Shown: piece by piece, positions 34,097-43,442 of the stretch | Numbering within the stretch: the first letter of the stretch is position 1 | Layout: the number at the start of each line of letters is the position of its first letter | Assembly: GCF_016793595.1 (NCBI RefSeq) | Contig: NZ_JAEULY010000029.1 | Location: 183,899 to 247,898, forward strand | Direction: 5' to 3' | Length of the DNA: 64,000 bases | From: Phreatobacter sp. | GTDB lineage: Bacteria > Pseudomonadota > Alphaproteobacteria > Rhizobiales > Phreatobacteraceae | Made by a program: the position numbers and the translations under genes | The notes under the pieces: model-generated | The model's database searches: none | What the model saw: the letters and a program-made list of their open reading frames with translations, nothing else | Told to the model about the DNA's origin: nothing

Positions 34097-34570
34097 ATGG
34101 ATCAGTTGAATGTGACGGCGGGCGCGCCGCCCGCGGGTTTCCGGCCGTTCGAGGATCGGGAGGGCTTCATCGGCCTGACCGGGCCCTATTACTGGCGCGA
34201 GAACGGCGACGGGACCGTCGAATACGGCTTCCGCGCGGATGAGCGCCACGGCAACCCGAACGGTGTGCTGCATGGCGGCTGTTTCACCACCTTCATGGAC
34301 ACGGTGCTCGGCTACGAGATCATCCGCACCACGGGGCGGCGCTGCGCCACCATCGCGCTCGACACGAAGTTCATGTCGAACGGCAAGGTCGGCGACTGGA
34401 TTCTCGGCCGGGTGAAGATCCGGCGCCTCACCAAGTCGATGGCCTTCATCGACGGCGAGGTCTTCGCGGAAGACAATCTCGTGGTGATCGTCTCAGCGGT
34501 GTTCCGGGTGTTTTCGCCGGATGCCGATATCGTGCGTCCGCCGGGCGGTCCCGCCGCGCGGATCGCCTGA
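34097..34570 (+). CDS. PaaI-type hotdog thioesterase
   Basis: A 157-residue single hotdog domain. The signature HGGCFTTFMDTVLGYE contains the usual catalytic acidic residue and glycine-rich turn, followed by ALDTKFMSNGKVGDWI. It probably hydrolyses an acyl-CoA thioester. ATG 34097 was preferred; a TTG at 34058 would add 13 residues and run through the hairpin at 34064-34087. Confidence 0.87.
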   Translation: MDQLNVTAGAPPAGFRPFEDREGFIGLTGPYYWRENGDGTVEYGFRADERHGNPNGVLHGGCFTTFMDTVLGYEIIRTTGRRCATIALDTKFMSNGKVGDWILGRVKIRRLTKSMAFIDGEVFAEDNLVVIVSAVFRVFSPDADIVRPPGGPAARIA

Positions 34571-34710
34571 CTCTCCGCCCGCCGAATCGCTCGCGCCGAA
34601 TCGCGCGACCTCGTAAGCCTTCGTTTCGTCAGAAACGCCGGTTACCCGCCGCGTTACTTCCGCTGCGGGCCTAGCCTGCCACCATCGACGCCCGAAGGAT
34701 CCGGCCGACC

Positions 34711-36249
34711 GTGATCAGGAACATCTTCTCGGTCTCGGCCCTGACGCTGGTGAGCCGTCTCTTCGGCTTCGTCCGCGACCTGATGTTCGCGGCGGTGCTG
34801 GGGGCAGGGGCGCTCGCCGACGCCTTCTTCGTCGCCTTCCGCATTCCCAATCAGTTCCGCGCCATTTTCGGCGAGGGCGCCTTCAATGCCGCCTTCGTGC
34901 CGGCCTTCGCGCGCGCCACCGCCGAGCGCGGGCAGAACGTCGCGCTGGTCTTCGCCGATCACGTCTTCGCCCTGCTGCTGTTCGCGCAGCTCGTGCTGCT
35001 GGCGGCGGCGATGGTGTTCATGCCGGCGGTGGTGATGCTTCTGGCGCCGGGCTTCTCCGACGATCCCGTCCGCTTCCCGGCGGCGGTGGAACTGACGCGC
35101 ATCACCTTTCCCTATCTCGCTTTCATCTCGTTGACCGTGCTGGTCGGCGGCGTGCTCAACGCGGTCGGCCGGTTCGCCGCCTATGCCGCCGCGCAGATCC
35201 TGCTCAGCGTCAGCATCATCGCGGCGCTGCTGCTGGCCGGGCGGTTCGAGTCGCCGGGCCATGCGGCCGCCTGGGGCGTGGTCGTGGCCGGCCTGCTGCA
35301 GTTCCTGGTGGTCACCGGCGACGCGCTCAAGGCCAATGTCATGGTGGAACTGCGCCGCCCGCGCGTCACGTCCGACGTGAAGCTGTTCTGGCGCAATTTC
35401 GTGCCGGCGACGGTCGGGTCGGCCGGCAGCCAGATCGCTGTGCTCGCCGACACGATCATCGCCAGCTATCTCGTGGTCGGCGCGGTGTCGTGGCTCTACT
35501 ATGCCGACCGGCTGAACCAGCTGCCGATCGGCGTCATCGCGGTGGCTGTCGGAACGGTGCTGCTGTCGGAAATGAGCCGGAGGATCGCCGCCGGCGACGA
35601 GGCTGGCGCGCGCCATGCCCAGCTTCGCGCCATCGAACTGACGCTGGTCTTCTCGCTGCCGGCGGTCGCTGCCTTCGTGCTGGTGCCGGACGTGATCATG
35701 AAGGCGCTGTTCATGCGTGGCGCTTTCACCGAGGAGGATGCGCTGAAATCCGCCGCGGCGCTGGCCGCCTACGGGCTTGGCCTGACGGCGCTGGTGCTGG
35801 TGCGCCCGTTCACCATCAGCTTCCATTCGCGCGGCGACACGCGCACGCCGGTCATCGCGGTGGGCGTGTCGGTGGTGATCAACGTGGCGCTGAAAGTGGC
35901 GCTGATGCGCCCGCTCGGCCATGTCGCGCTGGCGCTCGGCACCAGCGCCGGCGTCTGGGTGAACGTCATGATGCTCGCCTGGTTCGCGCGCCGGCAGGGG
36001 CTGATCGGCCTCGACGACCGGGCGAAGCGCGTGCTGCCGCGGCTGTTCCTGTCGTTCGGCATTCTCTGCGCGACGCTGGTGCTCGTCGGGTTGGGGATAC
36101 GCACGGCAGCTCCGCGCCTCGATGCCAAGCTGATGCTCGTGGCGCTGATGGGCGCGGGCGGCCTCGCCTATGGCGCGGCTCTGGTGATCCTGTTCGGCAA
36201 GGATTTCATTGCCGATCTGAAGCGGCTGCGGCGCGGCGTCGCCGGATAG
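34711..36249 (+). CDS. murJ: Lipid II flippase
   Basis: A 512-residue MATE-like membrane protein with about 14 hydrophobic segments. It has the MurJ opening SALTLVSRLFGFVRDLMFAA, FRIPNQFRAIFGEGAFNAAF near residue 46, and the conserved SFHSRGDTRTPV. It moves lipid-linked peptidoglycan precursors across the inner membrane. The start is GTG 34711 with AAGGAT upstream. It appears to be a single-gene unit. Confidence 0.93.
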   Translation: MIRNIFSVSALTLVSRLFGFVRDLMFAAVLGAGALADAFFVAFRIPNQFRAIFGEGAFNAAFVPAFARATAERGQNVALVFADHVFALLLFAQLVLLAAAMVFMPAVVMLLAPGFSDDPVRFPAAVELTRITFPYLAFISLTVLVGGVLNAVGRFAAYAAAQILLSVSIIAALLLAGRFESPGHAAAWGVVVAGLLQFLVVTGDALKANVMVELRRPRVTSDVKLFWRNFVPATVGSAGSQIAVLADTIIASYLVVGAVSWLYYADRLNQLPIGVIAVAVGTVLLSEMSRRIAAGDEAGARHAQLRAIELTLVFSLPAVAAFVLVPDVIMKALFMRGAFTEEDALKSAAALAAYGLGLTALVLVRPFTISFHSRGDTRTPVIAVGVSVVINVALKVALMRPLGHVALALGTSAGVWVNVMMLAWFARRQGLIGLDDRAKRVLPRLFLSFGILCATLVLVGLGIRTAAPRLDAKLMLVALMGAGGLAYGAALVILFGKDFIADLKRLRRGVAG

Positions 36250-36285
36250 GGCGGAAGCGCCGCGCGCCCCCGCCCATAACCGTTC

Positions 36286-36564
36286 TTACTGCGCGGCGGG
36301 CCGCGCGACGCTTTGCGGACAGATATCCTGGCCGCCACGGATGATGATCCGGTCCCCGCACTGGTAGGAGCAGCGCATCATGCCCTGCGCGGTGATGCGG
36401 GTGGACGAGTAGAGCAGGCAGCGCGGCAGCGGGCTTTGGGCGAGGCGCTGCGTGACGTCGCCCTGCGGGTCAGCCGAGGCCGCCGGTGCCGCCCATGCGG
36501 CAGGGGATGCGAGGCCGAACATCAGGGCCGCCGCCGGGATCGTGAGAACAGATCTCGATTTCAA
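36286..36564 (-). CDS. Small exported cysteine-containing protein
   Basis: A 92-residue protein with a signal peptide (residues 1-26, ending AWAAP). The mature part has four cysteines (PRCLLYSS, MRCSYQCGD, DICPQS), which suggests one or two disulfides. It starts at TTG 36564 with GGAGAG upstream. No family was recognised. It converges on murJ with a 36-bp gap. Confidence 0.65.
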   Translation of the reverse strand: MKSRSVLTIPAAALMFGLASPAAWAAPAASADPQGDVTQRLAQSPLPRCLLYSSTRITAQGMMRCSYQCGDRIIIRGGQDICPQSVARPAAQ

Positions 36565-36695
36565 GAGGTCTCTCCATGCTCATGGTCCGCCGCTGGCCGA
36601 TTGGCCTTTGGCGGCGGGCACAGGTGTCGGGGGGCAATGTTGCCCGCCGATGCCGGAGAGGACCCTTGCCTGCTTCGTGGCGGCGTTCGGACGCG

Positions 36696-37733
36696 TCAGC
36701 GCCGCTCGCGCTCGATCGGCGTGACGCCGGCCTTTTCCAGCTTACCGCGCCGGATGTAGCTGACCTCGACAGGCAGGCCGATCCGCGCGCCGACCATCAG
36801 CCGCACCACGTCGTCGGCCCCGGTCACCGGCTGGCCGTCGATGTAGAGGAGTATGTCGCCCTCGCGCAGGCCGGCCTTGTCGGCGGGGCTGCCGGTCTCG
36901 ACCGAGGCGATCATGGCGGCTGAATCGCCGGCGAGGCCAAGGGCGAGCGCGGCACGGCGCGGCACGGCCACCTGATGCGCGCCGATGCCGAGATAGGCGC
37001 GCCTGACGCGGCCGTGCCGGATCAGTTCGGACAGCACCACCGAGGCGGTGTTCGAGGCGACCGCGAAGCAGATGCCCTGCGCGCCCATGATGACGGCGGT
37101 GTTGACGCCGACGACCTCGCCGGTGGAGGCGACCAGGGGCCCGCCGGAATTGCCGGGATTGAGCGCGGCGTCGGTCTGGATGACGTCGTCGATCAGCCTG
37201 CCGGTCTGCGATCGCAACGACCGGCCGAGCGCCGAGATGACGCCTGCCGTGACCGTCGATTCGAAGCCAAGCGGATTGCCTATGGCGACGACGAGCTGGC
37301 CGCGCCGGAGCGCCTTGGAATCGCCGAGCCGGGCCGCCGGCAGCAAAGCGGGATCGTCGACCCGCACGAGGGCGAGATCGGTGTCGGGGTCGTCGCCGAC
37401 GAGGCGCGCGGACAGATCGCGGCCGTCCTGGGTGGCGACGCGGATGCTGGTCTTCTCGCCCTTCCGGCCGCCCGCCACGTGGCTGTTGGTCAGCAGAAGG
37501 CCGTCCGGCGAGATGATGACGCCGGAGCCGGTGCCGGCGCGACGGGCATCGGCGCCGGAGACGGTCAGGCGCACGACGGCCGGGCCGACCTCGTCGACGA
37601 TGCCGGTCACGGCGTTGGAATAGGCGTCGAGCAGCGGCCTGTCATCGACGGGCAGGACAGGGGCGGTGGACGGGGTGGCCGACGTGGCGGTCGCCGCGTC
37701 GTCACTGACGAAACGGGGGCTGAGGTCCAGCAT
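36696..37733 (-). CDS. HtrA/DegP-like serine protease with one PDZ domain
   Basis: A 345-residue trypsin-fold protease. The triad is His in LLTNSHVAGG, Asp in DPDTDLALVRVDD, and Ser in LNPGNSGGPLV. One PDZ domain follows (about residues 245-335: GSPADKAGLREGDILLYIDG). Unlike classical DegP it has no visible signal peptide or membrane anchor; the N-terminus is polar and Ala/Pro-rich. ATG 37733 gives the best start, and an upstream extension does not add a signal. It may act in the cytoplasm or use another export route. Confidence 0.88.
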   Translation of the reverse strand: MLDLSPRFVSDDAATATSATPSTAPVLPVDDRPLLDAYSNAVTGIVDEVGPAVVRLTVSGADARRAGTGSGVIISPDGLLLTNSHVAGGRKGEKTSIRVATQDGRDLSARLVGDDPDTDLALVRVDDPALLPAARLGDSKALRRGQLVVAIGNPLGFESTVTAGVISALGRSLRSQTGRLIDDVIQTDAALNPGNSGGPLVASTGEVVGVNTAVIMGAQGICFAVASNTASVVLSELIRHGRVRRAYLGIGAHQVAVPRRAALALGLAGDSAAMIASVETGSPADKAGLREGDILLYIDGQPVTGADDVVRLMVGARIGLPVEVSYIRRGKLEKAGVTPIERERR

Positions 37734-37905
37734 GGGGGAGCTCCGGGGGTGTTTCGCCGGAGATGGTGATTTCACCATCGCAATGCGAGGGGTCGGACCG
37801 TTCGCGGAGCCCGCAGCCTTCGCTGCCAGCGCCGCCATTGCCTCCGCCGCGGTCACCCTGCGGAACCTGTCGCGCACCGACCGATCGCGACGGCGCTGAC
37901 GCCGC

Positions 37906-38187
37906 CTATTTTCGGCGCTGCTGCCAGGTCTGGTAGAGGCCGACGGCGAAGGCGAGCATGCCGGCGTACCAGAAGGCTGGCACGTAGCGCGGCACAGGCC
38001 CGCGGATCTGCTGCTGGAAGAAGTAGCATTCCTTGGTGGGCCAGGAGATGCAGGCCAGCTTCAGGTCCATCAGGCCGAAGGCGCCGCCATATTGCGCGTA
38101 GTAGGCAAACCACCACACAAGCGAGATCACCCACAGGCCGAAGCCGAGTTTGGTGGCGAGCGGTGTCTGGGGTCTGTTTTCCGGCAT
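37906..38187 (-). CDS. Small two-helix membrane protein
   Basis: A 93-residue protein with hydrophobic segments at about 16-31 (GLWVISLVWWFAYYA) and 69-84 (VPAFWYAGMLAFAVG). A loop between them has two cysteines (ACISWPTKECYFF). No family was recognised. It lies 172 bp upstream of the protease gene on the same strand. Confidence 0.65.
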   Translation of the reverse strand: MPENRPQTPLATKLGFGLWVISLVWWFAYYAQYGGAFGLMDLKLACISWPTKECYFFQQQIRGPVPRYVPAFWYAGMLAFAVGLYQTWQQRRK

Positions 38188-38362
38188 GGATTGCGAGGGC
38201 GTCCCTGAGCGCGCGCACGACGACGCGGCGCTGATTCCATTTAGACGCGTGCATCGCGGCCGTCCAACTCGTCCGCTTTCGCGGCTTTTAATTGCTCACT
38301 GGCGCATTAACCTGATTTCAGCGATCATGGCGCGGTTTTCTGAACGGGGACGGAGAGACGCC

Positions 38363-38566
38363 ATGATCGGCCCGCTGATCGAAGCCCTGATGCCTCTGTT
38401 TTCCGGGCCGCGCTTCGTCGCCAGCCTCGTCTTCGCCATCGGCGCGACCTTTCTGGGGGCCTGGCTCGGCGGCGAGACCGGGGCGGCGATCGCCTTCTTC
38501 GTTACCTTCGTGCTGATCTACGCACTGATCCTGTTTGCCGAGCGGACGGAGGGCAAGGAGCTCTGA
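38363..38566 (+). CDS. Very small membrane protein
   Basis: A 67-residue protein, mostly two membrane helices (VASLVFAIGATFLGAWLG and AAIAFFVTFVLIYALILF) with a charged end. ATG 38363 follows GGAGAG; ATG 38329 is an alternative with 11 more residues. Unknown function. It lies just upstream of the molybdenum hydroxylase gene. Confidence 0.6.
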   Translation: MIGPLIEALMPLFSGPRFVASLVFAIGATFLGAWLGGETGAAIAFFVTFVLIYALILFAERTEGKEL

Positions 38567-38663
38567 CCGGCCCCGCAGGCCGCATCGCGCATCTGCCCCG
38601 GCAAGGGTTGCGCGGCAGGCTGGAAAGGTTCCATGCTGGTGCTTCGCACCCCGGAGCACTGTC

Positions 38664-40973
38664 ATGACGCCGATGAAGTTCGGAATGGGCCAAGCCTTGA
38701 CCCGGATCGAGGACGATCCGCTGATCCAGGGCAAGGGCCGCTACGTGTCCGATCTGGTGCCGGAAGGGACGCTGGTCGGCTATGTCGTGCGCTCGCCCTA
38801 TGCCCATGCCGACTTCAGGATCACGGACACCTCCGCGGCGCGGGCGATGAAGGGCGTGAAGGCGATCTACACGGCCGAGGACGTCACCGAGCTCGGCTCG
38901 CTGCCGTGCCTCTCGCAGGTGCCGAGCAAGGCGCCGATCGCCCACCCGACCTGGGAAATCCTCTGCTCGAAGACCGTTCGCCACGTCGGCGACGGTGTCG
39001 CCTTCGTGGTGGCCGACACGGTGGAGCGGGCGAAGGACGCAGCCGAGGCGATCATCATCGAGTGGGACTCGCGCGATCCGGTCATCGATGCGGTCGATGC
39101 GCTGAAGCCGGGCGCGGTGCAGGTCTGGCCGGAGGCGCCCGGCAATCTCTGCGCCGAAGTCGAGCTGGGCGATGCCGCGGCCACCGACAAGGCTTTCGCC
39201 AAGGCGCATCGGACGGTGAGCCTGACCATCGTCAACAACCGTCTGGTCACCAACTACATGGAGACGCGCGGCTGCCTTGCCGAATATGACGCCAAGGCGA
39301 AGAGCTTCACGCTGACGCTTGGCAGCCAGGGCGCGCATGGCGTCCAGCAGATTCTGGCGTCCAAGATCTTCAACATGCCGAAGGAGAAGATCCGCGTCGT
39401 GACGCCGGATGTCGGCGGCGGCTTCGGCACCAAGACCTTCATGTTCCGCGAATACCCGCTCTGCCTCGTCGCGGCGCAGCGGCTGAAGAAGAAGGTCGCC
39501 TGGATTCAGGAGCGCGGCGATCACTTCGTCAATTGCAGCCAGGGCCGCGACAATGTCTCGACGGCCACTGCCGCCCTCGACCGGCGCGGCAAGGTGCTGG
39601 CGGTGAAGGTCGAGACGGTCGCCGACATGGGCGCCTACCTGTCGCAGTACTCGACCATCATCCCCTATGTAGGCGCGCTGATGCTGGCGGGCGTCTATGC
39701 CTTCCCGGCCATGCACGTGCACCTGAAATACGTCTACACCAACACCGTGCCGGTGGACGCCTATCGTGGGGCGGGGCGGCCGGAGGCTGCCTATCTCGTC
39801 GAGCGGCTCATGGACCGCATCGCCATCGAGACCGGCATGACGCCGGCCGAGGTGCGCCGCCGCAACTTCATCCAGCCCGGCCAGTTTCCGTGGAAGACGC
39901 CGGTCGGCCGCACCTACGATTCCGGCGAGTTCGACGGCCACATGACCCGGGCCATGGATGTTGCCGGCTGGGAGACGTTCAAGGATCGGCTCAAGACGGC
40001 GCGGAAGGCCGGCAAGATCCGTGGCATCGGCATGGCGACCTATATCGAGGCTTGCGGCGGCGGCTCTCCGGAGAATGCCTGGATGAGCCTCGAGAAGGAC
40101 GGCACGGTGACGATCCGGATCGGCACCCAGTCGAACGGGCAGGGCCACAAGACCGCCTATGCCCAGCTCGCCTCGCAATATCTCGACATCCCCATCGAGC
40201 GGATCAACGTCGTCCAGGGCGATACCGCGACGATCCCCTCCGGTGGCGGCACGGGCGGTTCGCGCTCGCTGCCCGTTGGCGGGGCGGCCGTTGATGTCGG
40301 CGCACGGGCGCTGGCCGACGTCATCAAGGATATGGCGGCCGCCGAGATGGAAGTCGGCATCGGCGATGTCGAGATCCGCGATGGCACGGTGCGCGTCGTC
40401 GGCACGGACAAGTCGATTTCCTACGAGAAGATCGCCAGCCTTCCCGGCGCCGAGGAAAAGCTGAAGAGCCACGGCACCTGGCGCCCGCCGGAGCCGACCT
40501 TTCCAAACGGGACGCATATCTGCGAGGTGGAAATCGATCCGGATACCGGCGCGACAGAGATCGTCGCCTATACGGTGGTCGATGATTTCGGTGTCACCAT
40601 CAACCCGGTTCTGCTCGCGGGGCAGGTGCATGGCGGCATCGTCCAGGGCATCGGGCAGGCGCTGCTGGAGCGAACGATCTACGACAAGGAGAGCGGCCAG
40701 CTGCTGACGGCCTCCTTCATGGACTACGCCATGCCGCGGGCCGATCACATCCCGAACTTCCACTTCGAAACGCGCAACGTGCCCTGCGTCACCAACCTGC
40801 TCGGCATCAAGGGCGCGGGTGAGGCGGGGACGATTGGCGCGTGCCCCTCGGTGATGAACGCCATGGTGGACGCGCTCTGGCGCGCCTACGGCATCCGCGA
40901 GATCGACATGCCGGCAACGCCGGCTCTGGTCTGGCAGGCCATCCAGGACGCAAAGGCGGCCAAGGCTGCGTGA
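38664..40973 (+). CDS. Xanthine dehydrogenase/CO-dehydrogenase family molybdopterin subunit
   Basis: A 769-residue large subunit of a molybdenum hydroxylase. It starts with the family opening RIEDDPLIQGKGRYVSDL. It has GGGFGTKTFMFREYP (molybdopterin site), AYRGAGRPEAAYLVERLMD, GTQSNGQGHKTAYAQLASQ, and the catalytic glutamate in IKGAGEAGTIGACPSVMNA. The loop AYRGAGRPE lacks the cysteine of true CO dehydrogenase (AYRCSFR), so it is the form II/aldehyde-oxidase-like type. The usual FAD and 2Fe-2S subunits are not adjacent. Start ATG 38664 has CCGGAG upstream. Confidence 0.92.
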   Translation: MTPMKFGMGQALTRIEDDPLIQGKGRYVSDLVPEGTLVGYVVRSPYAHADFRITDTSAARAMKGVKAIYTAEDVTELGSLPCLSQVPSKAPIAHPTWEILCSKTVRHVGDGVAFVVADTVERAKDAAEAIIIEWDSRDPVIDAVDALKPGAVQVWPEAPGNLCAEVELGDAAATDKAFAKAHRTVSLTIVNNRLVTNYMETRGCLAEYDAKAKSFTLTLGSQGAHGVQQILASKIFNMPKEKIRVVTPDVGGGFGTKTFMFREYPLCLVAAQRLKKKVAWIQERGDHFVNCSQGRDNVSTATAALDRRGKVLAVKVETVADMGAYLSQYSTIIPYVGALMLAGVYAFPAMHVHLKYVYTNTVPVDAYRGAGRPEAAYLVERLMDRIAIETGMTPAEVRRRNFIQPGQFPWKTPVGRTYDSGEFDGHMTRAMDVAGWETFKDRLKTARKAGKIRGIGMATYIEACGGGSPENAWMSLEKDGTVTIRIGTQSNGQGHKTAYAQLASQYLDIPIERINVVQGDTATIPSGGGTGGSRSLPVGGAAVDVGARALADVIKDMAAAEMEVGIGDVEIRDGTVRVVGTDKSISYEKIASLPGAEEKLKSHGTWRPPEPTFPNGTHICEVEIDPDTGATEIVAYTVVDDFGVTINPVLLAGQVHGGIVQGIGQALLERTIYDKESGQLLTASFMDYAMPRADHIPNFHFETRNVPCVTNLLGIKGAGEAGTIGACPSVMNAMVDALWRAYGIREIDMPATPALVWQAIQDAKAAKAA

Positions 40974-41277
40974 GTTGGCTCGGCGCGTGCGTGGATGTGA
41001 TCTTGCGCACGTTCGATGTCCAAGACGACCTCGGGTCGTGGAAGGCGCTTGCCTCGATGGCTGGCCCTTTCGGAGCGATCCCGCGAAATCGGTAGAATGG
41101 AATCGCGACGCCCATCTCGTGGGCGGGGCCGGCCATTGTGTCGCGCGGCCCCGCGCGAGCCGGGGGCTGCTGCGTCGGTGCTGCCGGGCGCTCACGCGGT
41201 CGTGAACGGAAGACGTGATTTTGTGTCCGGGAAACAGCGGTTTCCCGCAGGTAACTATCTGAATTCCGAAACGAAAA
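40974..41277. other. Non-coding interval after the molybdenum hydroxylase gene
   Basis: About 300 bp in which I see no coding region on either strand. It ends at the terminator of the leftward doxX gene. No repeat or clear terminator for the plus-strand gene was found. Confidence 0.5.
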
Positions 41278-41307
41278 CGGCCGCGGGACCCAAGGTCGCC
41301 GCGGCCG
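41278..41307 (-). terminator. Rho-independent terminator of doxX
   Basis: The outer stem CGGCCGCGG/CCGCGGCCG (9 bp) is extended by an inner GACC/GGTC around TTG. On the leftward strand it is followed by TTTTCGTTTC. It lies 27 bp past the doxX stop. Confidence 0.85.
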
Positions 41308-41334
41308 GTGATTCTGGCGTGAACCGTATTGATC

Positions 41335-41739
41335 TCAGGGGTTGGACGAGCGCTGCGCGTCGATGCTCCACGGGCCGGGGCCGGCGAAAACCAGATAGAG
41401 GAAGACGAAGCAGTACATGATCGCGAGGTTACCGCCATTCGCAATCGGGAAGAAATTGCGCGGTGCATGACCGATGAAATAGGCCGCGGCCATGGTTCCG
41501 GCGAGAAGAAAAGCGGCTGGACGCGTGAACAGGCCGGCAATGATCAGTATGCCGGTGACGATTTCGATCAGCGCGGCGAACCAGAACATCGAGAACGAAG
41601 CGACCGGCATCGGGAATGCAATCGGGAAACCGAACATCTTCACGAGGCCGTGCTGCAGAAGAACGAGGCCGGCGACGATGCGCAGGAGCGAGAGCACGCG
41701 CGGCGCCCAGGCGTTGAGGGTCGAATTGAGGCTGTCCAT
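41335..41739 (-). CDS. DoxX family membrane protein
   Basis: A 134-residue protein with four membrane segments. The family pattern is RIVAGLVLLQHGLVKMFGFP, then FWFAALIEIVTGILIIAGLFTRPAAF, and AAYFIGHAPRNFFPIANGG. DoxX relatives are linked to quinone redox chemistry and oxidative stress. It is a monocistronic gene with its own terminator. Confidence 0.9.
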   Translation of the reverse strand: MDSLNSTLNAWAPRVLSLLRIVAGLVLLQHGLVKMFGFPIAFPMPVASFSMFWFAALIEIVTGILIIAGLFTRPAAFLLAGTMAAAYFIGHAPRNFFPIANGGNLAIMYCFVFLYLVFAGPGPWSIDAQRSSNP

Positions 41740-41855
41740 TGTCGGTTCCGTCAGTGCAGGGATCGGGGGGATCGTCGCCCATTCCGGGCGGCATCACGAC
41801 CTTATCGATGGCAGGGTGACGCACAACCGGGGGGCAGTCGGTCCAGCGTCTCCGA

Positions 41856-41881
41856 TCACACGCCGTCACGACCGCGTGTGA
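41856..41881. promoter_or_regulatory. Inverted repeat between doxX and the DMT transporter
   Basis: TCACACGC and GCGTGTGA form 8-bp perfect arms with a 10-bp spacer, in the divergent intergenic region. It is a candidate operator for either gene. Confidence 0.35.
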
Positions 41882-41976
41882 GGCGATAGCGAGGGACCGC
41901 CTGCGCTGGGCCGAGAGGGAAGGACTACCTGCCGCAGGTCCCCCGTGCAGCAACGAGCCTCCCCAATTCTGCATGG

Positions 41977-42978
41977 ATGTGGTTCAAGAAGGTCCGCCCA
42001 CCGCCCGGCTTTCCCTCATCCATGCCCGTCCTCTCCTGCGCCGTCACGGGAATCATCCTCAAGCTCCTGTCGACCATGGCCTTCACCTGCATGTCGACGC
42101 TGGTGCGCGTGGCAGGACAGGACGTGCCAGTCGGCGAAGTGGTGTTCTGCCGGTCGTTCTTCGCGCTGATCCCGCTGTTCCTCATGCTCGCGTGGCGGCA
42201 CGAGATCATGGACGCATTCCGCTACACGAGCTTCGCGTCGCACATGAAGCGCGGCGTCATCGGCGCCACCGGCATGTTCTCCGGCTTCGTCGGCCTGACC
42301 ATGCTGCCGCTCGCGGATTCCACCGCCATCAGCTACGCCGCGCCACTCATGGTCGTGCCGCTCGCCTACTTCCTGCTCGGCGAGCAGGTCAGGATCTATC
42401 GCTGGTCGGCAGTGGCCATCGGCTTCGTCGGCGTCGTTGTCATCCTCTGGCCGCATCTCGACATCACCGCCTTCGCCGGTCGCGACCGCCAGTCGACCGG
42501 CGCGCTGTTCGCGCTGGGCGGTGCGGTCTGCGCGGCCTTTGCGACGATCCAGGTGCGCAAGCTGGTCAATGTCGAGACGACCGCGTCGATCGTCTTCACC
42601 TTCATGATGCTCTGCGCCTTGCTCGCCCTCATCACCTGGCCGCTCGGCAAGGTCGTGCCGTTCATCGGCCAATGGGTCATGCCGACGCCCTGGCAGGGCT
42701 TCGTTCTGGTGATGGTCGGGGTGTTCGGCGGGCTCGGCCAGATCTTCCTGACCATCAGCTACCGCTATGCCGACACCTCGCTGATCGCGCCGTTCGAGTA
42801 TTTCTCGATGATCTGGGCGATCACCATGGGCTATTTCGTCTTTGCCGATCTGCCCAGCCGTTACGTGCTCGCCGGCGGCGCCATCGTCGTCGCCTCGGGT
42901 ATTTTCGTCATCTGGCGCGAGCAGAAGCTCGGGCTGGAGCGCGCGCGGCAGAGGAAGGTCTCGACGCCGCAGGGTTGA
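41977..42978 (+). CDS. DMT/EamA family transporter
   Basis: A 333-residue inner-membrane transporter with ten hydrophobic segments in two EamA halves. Family signs are FCRSFFALIPLFLML near the start, LADSTAISYAAPLMVVPLAYFLLGEQV in the first half, and SYRYADTSLIAPFEYFSMIWA in the second. ATG 41977 was used; ATG 42022 would be enough for the fold. Substrate unknown. Confidence 0.85.
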   Translation: MWFKKVRPPPGFPSSMPVLSCAVTGIILKLLSTMAFTCMSTLVRVAGQDVPVGEVVFCRSFFALIPLFLMLAWRHEIMDAFRYTSFASHMKRGVIGATGMFSGFVGLTMLPLADSTAISYAAPLMVVPLAYFLLGEQVRIYRWSAVAIGFVGVVVILWPHLDITAFAGRDRQSTGALFALGGAVCAAFATIQVRKLVNVETTASIVFTFMMLCALLALITWPLGKVVPFIGQWVMPTPWQGFVLVMVGVFGGLGQIFLTISYRYADTSLIAPFEYFSMIWAITMGYFVFADLPSRYVLAGGAIVVASGIFVIWREQKLGLERARQRKVSTPQG

Positions 42979-42987
42979 GGCAGGCTG

Positions 42988-43224
42988 TCAGAACGCCTTG
43001 AATGTGATGATCGTCCGCGTGTCCTGGATGCCGGGCACGATCTGCACCTTCTCGTTGACGAAATGGCCGATATCGGTGCCGGGCTCGACATAGAATTTCA
43101 CCAGCAGGTCGAACTCCCCGGCGGTCGAGTAGATTTCCGAGGCGATCTCGCGGTCGGCGAGCTGGGACGCCACCTGATAGGACTTGCCGAGCTGGCACTT
43201 GATCTGGACGAAGAACGGGATCAT
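42988..43224 (-). CDS. Stand-alone Lrp/AsnC ligand-binding (RAM) protein
   Basis: A 78-residue protein made only of the alpha-beta RAM domain found at the C-terminus of Lrp/AsnC regulators: FFVQIKCQLGKSYQVA, STAGEFDLLVKFYV, and GIQDTRTIITFKAF. No helix-turn-helix is present. ATG 43224 is preferred because GGAG lies 8 bases upstream; ATG 43233 is too close to it. Such proteins may sense amino acids or mix with full Lrp oligomers. Confidence 0.85.
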   Translation of the reverse strand: MIPFFVQIKCQLGKSYQVASQLADREIASEIYSTAGEFDLLVKFYVEPGTDIGHFVNEKVQIVPGIQDTRTIITFKAF

Positions 43225-43357
43225 GGCGGGCATCTCCGGGACTGGCCCTGACATGCCATCAAAGGGCGGCCGCGTCATCCCCTGCGGGCAAGCCATGCGC
43301 TGCCCGCTGCCCGCCGCTCTTGCGCGGCCCGGCGGGTTCCCCTAACTCTTGCCACGT

Positions 43358-43438
43358 TCTCGTCGGGGTGCCCTTTCCGGGCTGAGAGGCTTTCCGCCAA
43401 CCCGCGTACCTGATCCGGATCATGCCGGCGGAGGAAAC
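43358..43438 (+). promoter_or_regulatory. TPP riboswitch (thi box)
   Basis: The conserved elements occur in order. GGGGTGCCC (43364-43372) precedes GGCTGAGAGG (43380-43389). CTGATCC-GGATCATGCCGGCGGAGGAA follows from 43410 to 43436. The last part contains the ribosome site (GGAGGAA) of thiM, whose ATG is at 43443. TPP binding would therefore hide the ribosome site and block translation. It controls thiM, thiD and possibly the downstream binding protein. Confidence 0.95.
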
Positions 43439-43442
43439 CGAG

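Noticed and set aside
38502..41540. A 1,000-codon open frame on the minus strand
   Set aside because: It is antisense to the molybdenum hydroxylase gene, has an arginine/aspartate-rich composition typical of high-GC shadow frames, and no family motifs.
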